38,551 nt of DNA from an uncultured Saprospirales bacterium (GCA_937864265.1 CALMIR010000058.1:1-38551); one strand, 5' to 3'; shown: positions 18,129 through 26,226, numbered from the stretch's first letter. Made by a program: numbers and translations. Notes: generated by a model not told the origin, from the letters alone.

Positions 18129-18185
18129 GTCCTTACCCTAGCGGGCTAAACGGTTCATTTTAAGTGTGTCGGCTAGGGTAAGGAC
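18129..18185. repeat. Perfect 14-bp inverted repeat upstream of the RiPP exporter
   Basis: GTCCTTACCCTAGC (18129-18142) and GCTAGGGTAAGGAC (18172-18185) are perfect inverted copies separated by 29 nt. The structure lies 76 bp before the GTG start chosen for the C39 exporter. It could be an operator, an RNA leader hairpin, or the footprint of a small mobile element. Confidence 0.7.
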
Positions 18186-18261
18186 TTTGATCAATCGGGA
18201 AGAAATTTTTTGCTTTAATCACACCATTTGTCAAAGAACTAAAGAACATGACCAATCGCCA

Positions 18262-20448
18262 GTGAAGCGCTTTCCCATTTATCGACAATTGGATTCCATG
18301 GATTGCGGGCCTGCCTGTCTGCGCATGATTGCCCAGCACTACGGCAAGCGTATTTCCCTGCCTTACTTGCGAGAAAAGAGCTATATAGATCGGGAAGGCG
18401 TTAGCGTGAAAGGAATTGCCGAAGCCGCAGAGCATATCGGCTTTCGCACATTGGCAGTCAAATTGCCATTTGAAAATCAGGGAGAACAAGTTGGATTGAC
18501 CGAAGCACCCCTGCCCTTGATTGCCCATTGGAATCAGAAGCACTTTGTGGTGGTGTATCACATAGCTGGAAACAAGGTTTGGCTGGCTGACCCGGCGCAG
18601 GGAAAGGTACGTATGAGCATCGAGGCGTTCAAAGCCGGGTTTTGCAGCGACGGCGACCGGGGAGTAGCTTTATTACTAGAGGCAACGCCTTTATTTTATC
18701 AAACAGATGCCGCCCAGCAAACGCCCAAAGGCTTTGGTTTTCTGCTGCAATACCTCCATCCGCACCGCCGCCTGATGATACAATTGCTGATTGGCCTGCT
18801 GCTCAGCACCGTATTTCAGTTGGCCTTTCCCTTTTTGACCCAAAGTTTGGTGGACATCGGGATAGATACCCAAAACTTGCCCTTTATCTACATCGTATTG
18901 GCTGGTCAGTTGATGTTGTTTTTTAGCCAAACCCTGGTGCGCTTCATTCAGAGTTGGATTTTATTGCACATTAGCGTGCGTATCAATGTTAGCCTGATCG
19001 CCGATTTTCTCATCAAATTGATGTTGTTGCCCATCCGTTTTTTCGATGCCAAAAACATTGGCGACCTCTTGCAGCGCATCAATGACCACCGCCGAATAGA
19101 AGTGTTTCTCACCCAAAATATTCTGACCATCACCCTGGCCACGCTCAATCTGGTCGTATTTGGTATCGTGCTGCTCATTTATTCCGTTCCTATATTTTTA
19201 ATATTTCTGGGGGCCAGCATTTTGTACATCATTTGGATATTCCTCTTTATGCCCCGACGCCGGGAGGTAGATCACCGCTTGTTCCAGTTGATGTCGGAAA
19301 ACCAGACCACCCTGATTGAAATCATACAGGGGATGCCCGAAATCAAGCTGCAGGGCAGCCAGCTCAAGCGGCGCTGGCAGTGGGCAGGCGTTCAAGCGCG
19401 GCTTTTCCGGGCGCAGGTGCGTTCCTTGTCGATCAGCCAGTACCAGGATGCGGGTGCTTTATCCATCAGCCAATTGAAAGACATATTCATCACCTTTTTA
19501 GCAGCCAAACTGGTTTTGGACGGGCAAATCACCCTGGGTATGATGCTGGCCATTCAGTACATCATTGGCCAGTTGAATGCCCCTTTGCAGCAGCTCATCG
19601 GCTTTTTCCGGGCAGCCCAGGATGCTTCGCTCAGTCTGGAGCGCATGTCTGAAATACACGACGCAGAAAACGAGGAAAACCCGGAAGAGCAAAAACTGGA
19701 TATTGTGCCGGATGGGGACTTGGTTTTGGAGCAAGTTTCCTTTCAATACACCCCGATTGCCGATCAAGTGTTGAAAGACATTGATATACGCATTCCAAGG
19801 GGCAAAACAACGGCCATCGTAGGAGCCAGTGGCAGTGGCAAAACGACCCTCATCAAGCTGTTGCTCGGTTTTTACAATCCGAGCAAAGGACGTATATTTG
19901 TTGGTCACACCCATTTGGAAAACATCGAGCAGCGGGTATGGCGGGCAGCCTGCGGGGTAGTCATGCAAGATGGTTATATTTTCTCGGATACCATTGCCAA
20001 TAATATTGCCGAGAGCGACGATCGGGTGGACTTTCACCGCGTCATCAGCGCAGCGCATACCGCCCATATTTTTGACTTTGTGCAGTCGCTGCCGCTTGGC
20101 CTCAATACCATGATAGGCGCCAAAGGCAACGGCATCAGCCAGGGGCAGCGCCAGCGCCTGCTTATAGCACGTGCCGTGTACAAAAACCCGGAATTTTTAT
20201 TCCTCGATGAAGCCACCAATGCCCTGGATGCCAACAACGAAAAGGTGATCGTGGAAAACCTCGGGCGATTTTTAGCCAATAAAACAGCCGTGGTAGTCGC
20301 CCACCGCCTCAGTACGGTGAAAAATGCCGATCAAATTGTGGTACTCGACAGAGGGCGGGTAGTCGAAACGGGCACTCACCAGGAATTAGTGGCTAAAAAA
20401 GGGCATTATTTTGCCTTAGTACAAAATCAACTAGAATTGGGAAACTGA
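18262..20448 (+). CDS. C39 peptidase-containing ABC exporter (PCAT) for a Gly-Gly leader peptide
   Basis: About 728 aa from GTG 18262, where the typical VKRFPIYRQLDSMDCGPAC start of this family begins; the frame is open upstream to 18166. The N-terminal C39 cysteine protease (about 1-130) has Cys15 in DCGPAC and a later His in HFVVVYH and Asp in WLADPAQG. Six transmembrane helices follow (about 160-430). The nucleotide-binding domain has Walker A GASGSGKTT (about 520), signature ISQGQRQR (about 624) and Walker B FLFLDEATNALD. It would cut the leader after Gly-Gly and export the product. First gene of the RiPP operon, 7 bp before the HlyD gene; the precursor with ELKGG lies downstream. Confidence 0.93.
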   Translation: MKRFPIYRQLDSMDCGPACLRMIAQHYGKRISLPYLREKSYIDREGVSVKGIAEAAEHIGFRTLAVKLPFENQGEQVGLTEAPLPLIAHWNQKHFVVVYHIAGNKVWLADPAQGKVRMSIEAFKAGFCSDGDRGVALLLEATPLFYQTDAAQQTPKGFGFLLQYLHPHRRLMIQLLIGLLLSTVFQLAFPFLTQSLVDIGIDTQNLPFIYIVLAGQLMLFFSQTLVRFIQSWILLHISVRINVSLIADFLIKLMLLPIRFFDAKNIGDLLQRINDHRRIEVFLTQNILTITLATLNLVVFGIVLLIYSVPIFLIFLGASILYIIWIFLFMPRRREVDHRLFQLMSENQTTLIEIIQGMPEIKLQGSQLKRRWQWAGVQARLFRAQVRSLSISQYQDAGALSISQLKDIFITFLAAKLVLDGQITLGMMLAIQYIIGQLNAPLQQLIGFFRAAQDASLSLERMSEIHDAENEENPEEQKLDIVPDGDLVLEQVSFQYTPIADQVLKDIDIRIPRGKTTAIVGASGSGKTTLIKLLLGFYNPSKGRIFVGHTHLENIEQRVWRAACGVVMQDGYIFSDTIANNIAESDDRVDFHRVISAAHTAHIFDFVQSLPLGLNTMIGAKGNGISQGQRQRLLIARAVYKNPEFLFLDEATNALDANNEKVIVENLGRFLANKTAVVVAHRLSTVKNADQIVVLDRGRVVETGTHQELVAKKGHYFALVQNQLELGN

Positions 20449-20455
20449 TCTATCT

Positions 20456-21775
20456 ATGCCAAGACAACATACGCCACAATCCGCATTCAATCAACCCATT
20501 CAGGACATCATCGCTACTCCGCCGGGTTGCTTGTTGCACAGTGGACTTACTATACTGGCCATTGTAGTGGTAGTGGCCATTACATTGGCAGCATTCATCC
20601 GCTATCCCGATAAAATAAGGGCCAAGGGTATTATGACCAGCCAATCGCCGCCGATTGACCAGATAGCTAAGAGCAATGGCATTATTGAAGCCATGTTCGT
20701 CAGTCATGGGGCGGTCGTCAAGGCTGGCGAGCCTATTGTGTACTTGCAAAATCCCGCTAAAAGGCAAGATGTAGAAAAGTTGAAAGATTTTCTGGCGGCT
20801 TACACCAAAGTAATAACACCTGCCGATTATTTGCAGTTGACCCTTCCAATGCCCCTGCAACTAGGAGAGTTGCAATCCCGCTACGCCAGTTTGGAACTGG
20901 CTTTTCAAGAGTTGTTGCTCCTGCTGCGCCAATCGGGTACTGCCCAACAAATCAATACCCTCAAAAACGAACTGGAGAAAACCGACCAACTCTACGAAGT
21001 GCTACAAAAAGAGCGCGATCTGGCGGAAAAAGAACTAGAGGTGATAAGGCTCAATTATGAACGCAGCAAAAAATTGCAGCAGGAGAAAGTGGTCAGCGAC
21101 TTGGAAGCAGAGAAGGCTGCGGCCACTTTACTCACTTATGAAAAACAACTCAACAACCTGGAAAACGGCTTGATCCAAAACCGTATTCGCAAAGAGCAAT
21201 TGCAGTTGGAAATGCTCCAACTCGATGAAGGCAGAAGCGAGGCTATCAATGCCCAACGCTTTGTCATCGAGGAACGCGTCCATCAACTCCTACAGGGAAT
21301 CGCCACTTGGGAGGAAACTTGGCTGGTGCAAGCCAGCGTTGGCGGCGTTTTGTCTTTCAAATCGAGCACGGTACTCAACCAATATGTGACAGCCAACCAA
21401 GCCCTTGCCAGCATCATTCCCGAAGGTCAGGCCTATGAACACTTTGTACGGGTAGTAGCCGCAGAAACGGGTATTGGAAAAATCCAGCCCGGCGACAAAA
21501 CCATTTTAAAAATTGATGGTTATCCATATAAGGAGTATGGAACGGTCATCAGTTACCTGAAATCCATCTCCCTTTTACCCGAACAAGATCAAGAAGGCAA
21601 TTCCTTTTATGAATTGACCATTCCGCTTCCAGACACCATCACGACTAATTACGGCAAATCCATTCCTTTCAGGCCCAATACAGGCTTGAGCGCTGAGGTC
21701 ATTACCGATGACCAAAGCCTATTGCAAAGGATTTTGTACCAATTTTTGAATTTGATCAACAACAACATTAAATGA
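20456..21775 (+). CDS. HlyD-family secretion adaptor
   Basis: 439 aa. A cytoplasmic start (about 1-27) is followed by one transmembrane helix (about 28-48: LTILAIVVVVAITLAAF). Then come a split lipoyl domain (NGIIEAMFVSHGAVVKAGEPIVYL), a long coiled coil (about 140-265), and the closing lipoyl/beta-barrel region. It would span the periplasm between the C39 exporter and an outer-membrane channel; none is encoded here. Starts 7 bp after the exporter gene, and its last 4 bases overlap the start of the HTH gene (ATGA). Confidence 0.92.
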   Translation: MPRQHTPQSAFNQPIQDIIATPPGCLLHSGLTILAIVVVVAITLAAFIRYPDKIRAKGIMTSQSPPIDQIAKSNGIIEAMFVSHGAVVKAGEPIVYLQNPAKRQDVEKLKDFLAAYTKVITPADYLQLTLPMPLQLGELQSRYASLELAFQELLLLLRQSGTAQQINTLKNELEKTDQLYEVLQKERDLAEKELEVIRLNYERSKKLQQEKVVSDLEAEKAAATLLTYEKQLNNLENGLIQNRIRKEQLQLEMLQLDEGRSEAINAQRFVIEERVHQLLQGIATWEETWLVQASVGGVLSFKSSTVLNQYVTANQALASIIPEGQAYEHFVRVVAAETGIGKIQPGDKTILKIDGYPYKEYGTVISYLKSISLLPEQDQEGNSFYELTIPLPDTITTNYGKSIPFRPNTGLSAEVITDDQSLLQRILYQFLNLINNNIK

Positions 21776-22008
21776 CTTTGCTTGAAAAAATTGAGCAAAT
21801 ACAGCGGGTAGATGCGCTTATTCGGCGCAAAGGTACAGGTAGCCCTGCTGAATTGGCACAGAAATTAAATGTATCGGAAAGGTATGTGTTCAAACTCATC
21901 AAAATGATGAAAGAACTGGGTGCCCCCGTTTATTTCTGCAAAAACAGGAATAGCTATTGTTATGAACGGGAAGTTCAGTTTGCCTTCGGATTCGTCTCTC
22001 AGAAATGA
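21772..22008 (+). CDS. Small helix-turn-helix protein of the RiPP cluster
   Basis: 78 aa, translationally coupled to the HlyD gene by an ATGA overlap. The helix-turn-helix is PAELAQKLNVSERYVFKLIKMM, followed by KELGAPVYFCKNRNSYCYE. It is a paralogue of the 72-aa protein at 3033-3251, with the same spacing and closing aromatic strand. Being sandwiched between exporter genes and the precursor makes it a candidate local regulator of precursor expression; the ACTGCA/TGCAGT palindrome 55 bp downstream is a possible target. Family function is inferred. Confidence 0.8.
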   Translation: MTLLEKIEQIQRVDALIRRKGTGSPAELAQKLNVSERYVFKLIKMMKELGAPVYFCKNRNSYCYEREVQFAFGFVSQK

Positions 22009-22062
22009 AGGCACGTGTGAAATAAAGCACAAATATTTTTATATATAGAAAAAAATAATCCC

Positions 22063-22081
22063 ACTGCACGATCTATGCAGT
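22063..22081. promoter_or_regulatory. Palindrome upstream of the precursor gene, possible operator
   Basis: ACTGCA (22063-22068) and TGCAGT (22076-22081) form a perfect 6-bp inverted repeat with a 7-nt spacer. It lies between the HTH gene and the precursor promoter, in a 159-bp gap. Either an operator for the HTH protein or a weak hairpin ending the exporter transcript. Confidence 0.4.
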
Positions 22082-22114
22082 ACGATTGTCTAAATTAGCC
22101 CCTGAATGCAGAAT

Positions 22115-22146
22115 TTTGTTGCTGCAAATGACTCTTGTTAAACTTT
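22115..22146 (+). promoter_or_regulatory. Tentative promoter for the RiPP precursor
   Basis: TTTG (22115-22118) is separated by 20 nt from TAAACTTT (22139-22146), which matches the TAnnTTTG element at four of its six fixed positions. The precursor ATG is 21 bp further on. Weak sequence match but good spacing; a separate precursor promoter fits the hairpin that follows the precursor gene. Confidence 0.35.
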
Positions 22147-22167
22147 TTAAACCAAAAAAGAAAAGAA

Positions 22168-22341
22168 ATGAAGAATTTGAATGCTTTCCAAAATCAGGCC
22201 ATTCAGGAGACTGAGCAAAATGAATTGAAAGGTGGACGTATTGTTGTTTTTGACACTGGTGATTCTGTTTGGATTTGGTCTAATGGCGAAGATATTACAA
22301 CTTATGTTGATGGTATGAACTGGGGAAGCGACGTGCCCTGA
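22168..22341 (+). CDS. RiPP precursor peptide with Gly-Gly leader (grasp-with-spasm type)
   Basis: 57 aa from ATG 22168; a start at 22135 would add an atypical stretch overlapping the promoter. The leader (1-23) ends in ELKGG, the cleavage signal for C39 exporters, and resembles other GG-type natural product precursors of Bacteroidota. The 34-residue core starts RIVVFDTGDSVWIWS and ends NWGSDVP. It contains no Cys or Lys, six acidic residues (D29, D32, E41, D42, D48, D55) and six Ser/Thr (T30, S33, S38, T44, T45, S54). Those are the donors and acceptors for ATP-grasp ester cross-links. Function of the product is unknown; bacteriocin-like activity is only a guess. Confidence 0.85.
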   Translation: MKNLNAFQNQAIQETEQNELKGGRIVVFDTGDSVWIWSNGEDITTYVDGMNWGSDVP

Positions 22342-22358
22342 TCAATAGCTAAAAACGT

Positions 22359-22398
22359 ATGCCGGCATAGAATCACCAGAGTTTATGCCGGCATTTTT
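22359..22398 (+). terminator. Terminator/attenuator between precursor and maturase genes
   Basis: ATGCCGGCAT occurs at 22359-22368 and 22385-22394. Each copy is self-palindromic, so they pair with each other across a 16-nt loop, and TTTTATTTT follows at once. This is a typical intrinsic terminator or attenuator that would give more precursor than maturase transcript. It also shows that the longer maturase start at 22385 lies inside the hairpin and is unlikely. Confidence 0.8.
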
Positions 22399-22405
22399 AT
22401 TTTAT

Positions 22406-23362
22406 ATGATACTCATTTTTACTATTGCTGCCGATCAAGATACAGCCGATGTCGTTCGCTGGCTGCACCGCTTTGATGCCGACTTTCTGCGTATCAATGA
22501 AAACGACTCTGTACAGGTGCATTACCTCGATTTGTGCAACAATCAACTGGTGCTGAACATCAATGGCCGCTACATTTCGCTCGAGGATATCGATATGGTT
22601 TGGTATCGAAAAGGGAGTCTGCTCAGGAATATGCCTTTTACGGGAAATGAAGCATTCGATCGGTATTTGCGGCAAGAAAGGGAAAAGTTGGAAGCATACG
22701 TCGCCCTGCTTTTGGAACAAAAACCCCATTTGGGCACCTTTTTGGGCAGGCATCCCAACAAACTTGAGGTACTGCAGGCCGCTCAAAATTTGGGTTTGAA
22801 AATCCCGGCTACGTACATTTGCACTTCGAGTGAAGCTATAGCGCAAGTGCAATCTAATCATCCGATGCTGATTACCAAAACCATCAACCATCCCATCAGC
22901 CTCGATAGCCAGGAAGTTTGGTTATCGATGTACACCCAACGGATTGACAAAAATACATCGGAATTGCCTGCGAATTTTGGCGCCAGCCTGGTGCAGGAAG
23001 GCATTGCCAAAATGGGCGATATTCGCGTGGTGGTTTTCGATGGGGTTTGCTACGGGATGCTGGTTTTCTCTCAAAACAATGAACAAACCCAAATTGATTT
23101 TCGACAGATTCCCGAAGGGTACAGCCATCAAGTGACGCCCTTCCAATTGCCTAAAGCCATTGAAGCCAAGGTAATGCAACTGCTGGAACAATTCGATATC
23201 GCCTTTGCATCAGTCGATTTGATTTACTCAAAAGACAAGGCCTATTATTTTTTGGAATTCAATCCAAGCGGGCAGTTTGGCATGACATCCATTCCCTGTA
23301 ATTACCAACTGGATAAAAAAATAGCTCAATATTTAATAAACAATGCAAAAAAAACCAATTGA
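22406..23362 (+). CDS. gwsG: ATP-grasp peptide maturase (grasp-with-spasm system, GwsG-like)
   Basis: 318 aa from ATG 22406 (MILIFTIAADQDTADVVRWL), the typical family start. The N-terminal domain (about 1-100) binds leader peptide in related graspetide ligases. The ATP-grasp fold follows, with the nucleotide-binding Lys in LITKTINHP and the metal-binding FLEFNPSGQFG near the C-terminus. It would phosphorylate an acidic side chain of the precursor core and form an ester or amide with Ser, Thr or Lys; the core has no Lys, so esters are expected. Its end overlaps the next small gene by 20 nt. Confidence 0.9.
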   Translation: MILIFTIAADQDTADVVRWLHRFDADFLRINENDSVQVHYLDLCNNQLVLNINGRYISLEDIDMVWYRKGSLLRNMPFTGNEAFDRYLRQEREKLEAYVALLLEQKPHLGTFLGRHPNKLEVLQAAQNLGLKIPATYICTSSEAIAQVQSNHPMLITKTINHPISLDSQEVWLSMYTQRIDKNTSELPANFGASLVQEGIAKMGDIRVVVFDGVCYGMLVFSQNNEQTQIDFRQIPEGYSHQVTPFQLPKAIEAKVMQLLEQFDIAFASVDLIYSKDKAYYFLEFNPSGQFGMTSIPCNYQLDKKIAQYLINNAKKTN

Positions 23363-23543
23363 GATTTATCAGGAATTGATCGAGGCGCATACGGAAAAGC
23401 TGCCGCTCTGCCTGTTGCTGGGGGAAGTAAAAACTTATGGCAATCAGGCCAGGCAAAAAACGGCTTCCCTCTGCGAAGACCAAGTCGTGCAAGGCCAGGT
23501 TATGAAAAATCGTACGGTTTATAAATTACCACTCGCCCGATGA
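23343..23543 (+). CDS. Unrecognised 66-aa protein between the two maturases
   Basis: The ATG at 23343 lies inside the end of the ATP-grasp gene (20-nt overlap) and the stop overlaps the SPASM gene start by 4 nt (ATGA), so it is translationally coupled on both sides. The product is basic, with a helical start (KKPIEIYQELIEAHTEKLPLCLLLGEV), two Cys and no signal peptide. I know no family for it. The coupling argues that it is real and acts with the maturation enzymes, perhaps as a leader-binding or scaffold factor; that is speculation. Confidence 0.6.
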   Translation: MQKKPIEIYQELIEAHTEKLPLCLLLGEVKTYGNQARQKTASLCEDQVVQGQVMKNRTVYKLPLAR

Positions 23544-24487
23544 ACGACAGCCAAGTATTGATGTTGATGCCCCACATCAAAGTGGTGGAAGCGGAAGGGT
23601 ACTTTATCGTGTATGATCTGGCCGCCCGCAAGCTGTTTCAAGCCGCTGAAGCGGAAACGGTGCTGCTCGCTGGTTTTATAAAAAAAAGCATTGCCGACAT
23701 ACAGGTTGCCGAGCAAACAGGTGCAGTCGGCTTGATGCAGGCATTGGAAACGTTGATTCGAGATCAAGTTGTTTTTTGCATCGAGGCCGAGGAACTGGAT
23801 CAATATCCCGAAATAGCACCCACCTACGACAGCCCCTCCTGGATAGAAACTTTGGAAGTAGATGTTGGCTCCTATTCCGTTCCGTGGATTCCTAAAATCC
23901 AAGACCTGGTTTTCCAATTGCAGCCTACCGCGATCCTTTTCAATTTGTTGCAGGATCCTGAAACCTCCTTCCTGTCTTTTTTAAATGAGCTGCCCACAGG
24001 CACTGTTTACATCCAGCTAGATGGCCTTGATGTAGGGGCCGAGCTACTCGATCAGCTTCTGCGCGTGCCGCGCGTTTTTGGGGTACTACAGGGGCAGCAG
24101 TTTTTTATGCTGGCCAACGGAAAAGTGCTGGCTCGCCCATTCCAAATTCCAAAATTTAATGTCAATGCTACAGTTTTTCGGCAATCCTTGCAATACCATA
24201 CCTATTTTTACAAACGCCTGTACATCGATGTACAGGGCGCCATTAAGAATGCCAAAGAACTCCCGCACACGGTAGGCCATCTGGCCGATTACACGACCAA
24301 AGCACAATTGCTCAGTTGGATACAATCAGCGGAATTTACCCGATATTGGGCCATTCGGAAAGACGAATGCGAGGAATGCCGGACTTGCTGTTTTCGCTAT
24401 GCCTGTATCGATAAGCGGGTACCCCTGGACAAAAAAACGACCGAAGGTTTTTATGGCTTCTCCAGCAACTGTTCCTATAAAAAATAA
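23540..24487 (+). CDS. gwsS: SPASM-domain peptide maturase (grasp-with-spasm system, GwsS-like)
   Basis: 315 aa. The C-terminus holds a SPASM-type Cys cluster: Cys277, Cys280, Cys283, Cys284, Cys289 and Cys311, expected to bind an auxiliary iron-sulphur cluster. The N-terminal three quarters contain no CxxxCxxC, so the radical SAM cluster motif is missing; only one Cys lies before residue 277. This agrees with the known family, whose radical SAM part is degenerate. The role in maturation is uncertain: substrate presentation or a structural partner of the ATP-grasp enzyme is as likely as catalysis. Last gene of the RiPP operon. Confidence 0.88.
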   Translation: MNDSQVLMLMPHIKVVEAEGYFIVYDLAARKLFQAAEAETVLLAGFIKKSIADIQVAEQTGAVGLMQALETLIRDQVVFCIEAEELDQYPEIAPTYDSPSWIETLEVDVGSYSVPWIPKIQDLVFQLQPTAILFNLLQDPETSFLSFLNELPTGTVYIQLDGLDVGAELLDQLLRVPRVFGVLQGQQFFMLANGKVLARPFQIPKFNVNATVFRQSLQYHTYFYKRLYIDVQGAIKNAKELPHTVGHLADYTTKAQLLSWIQSAEFTRYWAIRKDECEECRTCCFRYACIDKRVPLDKKTTEGFYGFSSNCSYKK

Positions 24488-24575
24488 ATCGGTTGAGATA
24501 AACTTAACATCCACTTAAACTACAGTTAACAGCCGCTTGCTTATTTGCCATCCAATAACGAAACAATCGACTTGT

Positions 24576-25802
24576 ATGGCATCCTACTACCGCTATATCG
24601 ATGGCCTGGCCTATGACCGCCAATTATTGGAAAAAGCAGCATCTCTTACCTCCGGCGCTGGCGATGGGCGCATATCAGAAGCCGATATACAGGCCTTGTA
24701 CCTGGACGCGATGGACGCCGGCAAGCTGACCAACATCGAAAAGCGCACCCTGCATTACATCAGCGAACATTTTCGACTCACCGACAAGGCGCAGCAATGG
24801 CTCCAGGAGAACTTTCCTTTTTCCGACGACTTTGAAGCCAATATCCGCGCCATCATTCAGGAGGAATTGGGCTTTCCCGGCATGCGCTGGGTGATCGACC
24901 CCGAAGAAGTGAGCCGCCAATTGGCGCTGGACAACCAGCAAGACTTTGACCCGGCCTTGAAAGCCGCCATCCTGGCCATTCTGAACGAAGCGGAAAGCTC
25001 TACCTCCCTGCGCGATGTCATCTACCTGGAAACCGGGGCCGACCTGGAAGATGTAGCTGGCATGAAATTACTAGCCCGGGAATGGATGGATGAGGGCATT
25101 TTGTATTTCATACCGCTGGATTGGGAAAGCCAGGCAGAACAGGGTACTTTCAGTTTTGAAATGCCCTTTTACGAACCCGATCTGAATGAGTTTTGGGTAT
25201 TTGGGTTTGAAATACCCAGCCGCACCCAGTACCTGTTTACCGCCTCGGTGCGCCGCAATGGCTTCGAGCAATCCTTTAGCGCCGGACACTTGCCAGAAAA
25301 CAAAAACACCTCAGAATGGGCGGATCGCATCATTTTGGAAGAATTTCAACTGGATGGCATGCGCTATTTTTTCGACGAACAGGAAATCGAAGCACAAGAA
25401 GCCCTAGGCGGTACGGTGGATAAATTTCCCGATGCCCTGCGCCAGGGCTTGGTGGCCTTCATCCACGACAACGAAACACCGGAAAGCCTGTCTTACCTCG
25501 TTTCCCAGGTTTTTTTGGAGGAAATCAACCCCAACGATTTTGATTTCCCCGGCGACTACTGGATGGCTGTGCAGGAGCGGGTGTTGGAACTGCTGCGCGA
25601 AGACCTCCTCTACCTCCTGCCTGCCGACATACACGAGCTAAGCGAAGACGAAATCGGCGACCTCTCCGCACCCCACGACGGCGAAACCGTCCAGGACAAC
25701 TGGATTTTCATGCTCCGCCTGCCCAATTTCTCCGACCATGTGCATTGGGCCGTAGTGGATCGGAGCGGCCAGAAAAGGGCGTATAATTATGGGTTTAATT
25801 AG
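24576..25802 (+). CDS. Hypothetical acidic protein with an internally duplicated domain
   Basis: 408 aa from ATG 24576; a TTG start at 24537 is less likely. The N-terminal helical part (about 1-95) has GAGDGRISEADIQALYLDAM, reminiscent of an EF-hand-like loop. Two related units follow: about 98-235, starting GFPGMRWVIDPEEV, and about 256-408, starting QLDGMRYFFDEQEI. Each has a helical segment and then a beta segment ending ...EFWVFGFEIP or ...NWIFMLRLP. No signal peptide. I recognise no named family. It lies 88 bp after the SPASM gene; membership in the RiPP operon is uncertain. The higher GC content is like the efflux genes, not the cassettes. Confidence 0.75.
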   Translation: MASYYRYIDGLAYDRQLLEKAASLTSGAGDGRISEADIQALYLDAMDAGKLTNIEKRTLHYISEHFRLTDKAQQWLQENFPFSDDFEANIRAIIQEELGFPGMRWVIDPEEVSRQLALDNQQDFDPALKAAILAILNEAESSTSLRDVIYLETGADLEDVAGMKLLAREWMDEGILYFIPLDWESQAEQGTFSFEMPFYEPDLNEFWVFGFEIPSRTQYLFTASVRRNGFEQSFSAGHLPENKNTSEWADRIILEEFQLDGMRYFFDEQEIEAQEALGGTVDKFPDALRQGLVAFIHDNETPESLSYLVSQVFLEEINPNDFDFPGDYWMAVQERVLELLREDLLYLLPADIHELSEDEIGDLSAPHDGETVQDNWIFMLRLPNFSDHVHWAVVDRSGQKRAYNYGFN

Positions 25803-25828
25803 GAAGCGCTCAGACGCTTACCGTTTAG

Positions 25829-26206
25829 CTATTCGGCGGGCGTGTTGTTTTTAGGCTGCTTTTTTCGCACCATCAGTATTTTCTGATCAGAAAAATCCAT
25901 CCAGGCGTAGTCGTACACCAGGCGATACAGCTTCCCTTCTTTGTTGAAATAGGTGCCGGTGTGATACTCGTATCTAAATCCTGCCCTTGTAAGGGTGCTG
26001 CGATCTATCTCTATTTTACTTGCCTCACCCATCAGTAATGCCAATATTTCCCTGTTGCGGTGCAGATAGGCATCTATTTCGGCTACCGCATCGCGGGTTT
26101 TTTTACGACGCTGTCGGGTATAAGTATTTTTACAAGTCACCGAACAAAACTTCTTATCGGTTCGACCCAGCAACTCTTTTTTGCAATGTAAACACTTTTT
26201 TTTCAT
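25829..26206 (-). CDS. Small zinc-ribbon protein
   Basis: 125 aa with an N-terminal Cys4 zinc ribbon CLHCKKELLGRTDKKFCSVTC, the type seen in DUF2116-like proteins. A basic helix follows (QRRKKTRDAVAEIDAYLHR), then a compact domain ending FSDQKILMVRKK. It is transcribed away from the integrase gene, and the 138-bp gap between them carries a GATC-rich palindrome. Nucleic-acid binding is likely from the zinc ribbon and basic helix. Whether it controls the integrase is unknown. Confidence 0.8.
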   Translation of the reverse strand: MKKKCLHCKKELLGRTDKKFCSVTCKNTYTRQRRKKTRDAVAEIDAYLHRNREILALLMGEASKIEIDRSTLTRAGFRYEYHTGTYFNKEGKLYRLVYDYAWMDFSDQKILMVRKKQPKNNTPAE

Positions 26207-26226
26207 AACACTAAATTAAACGATTT

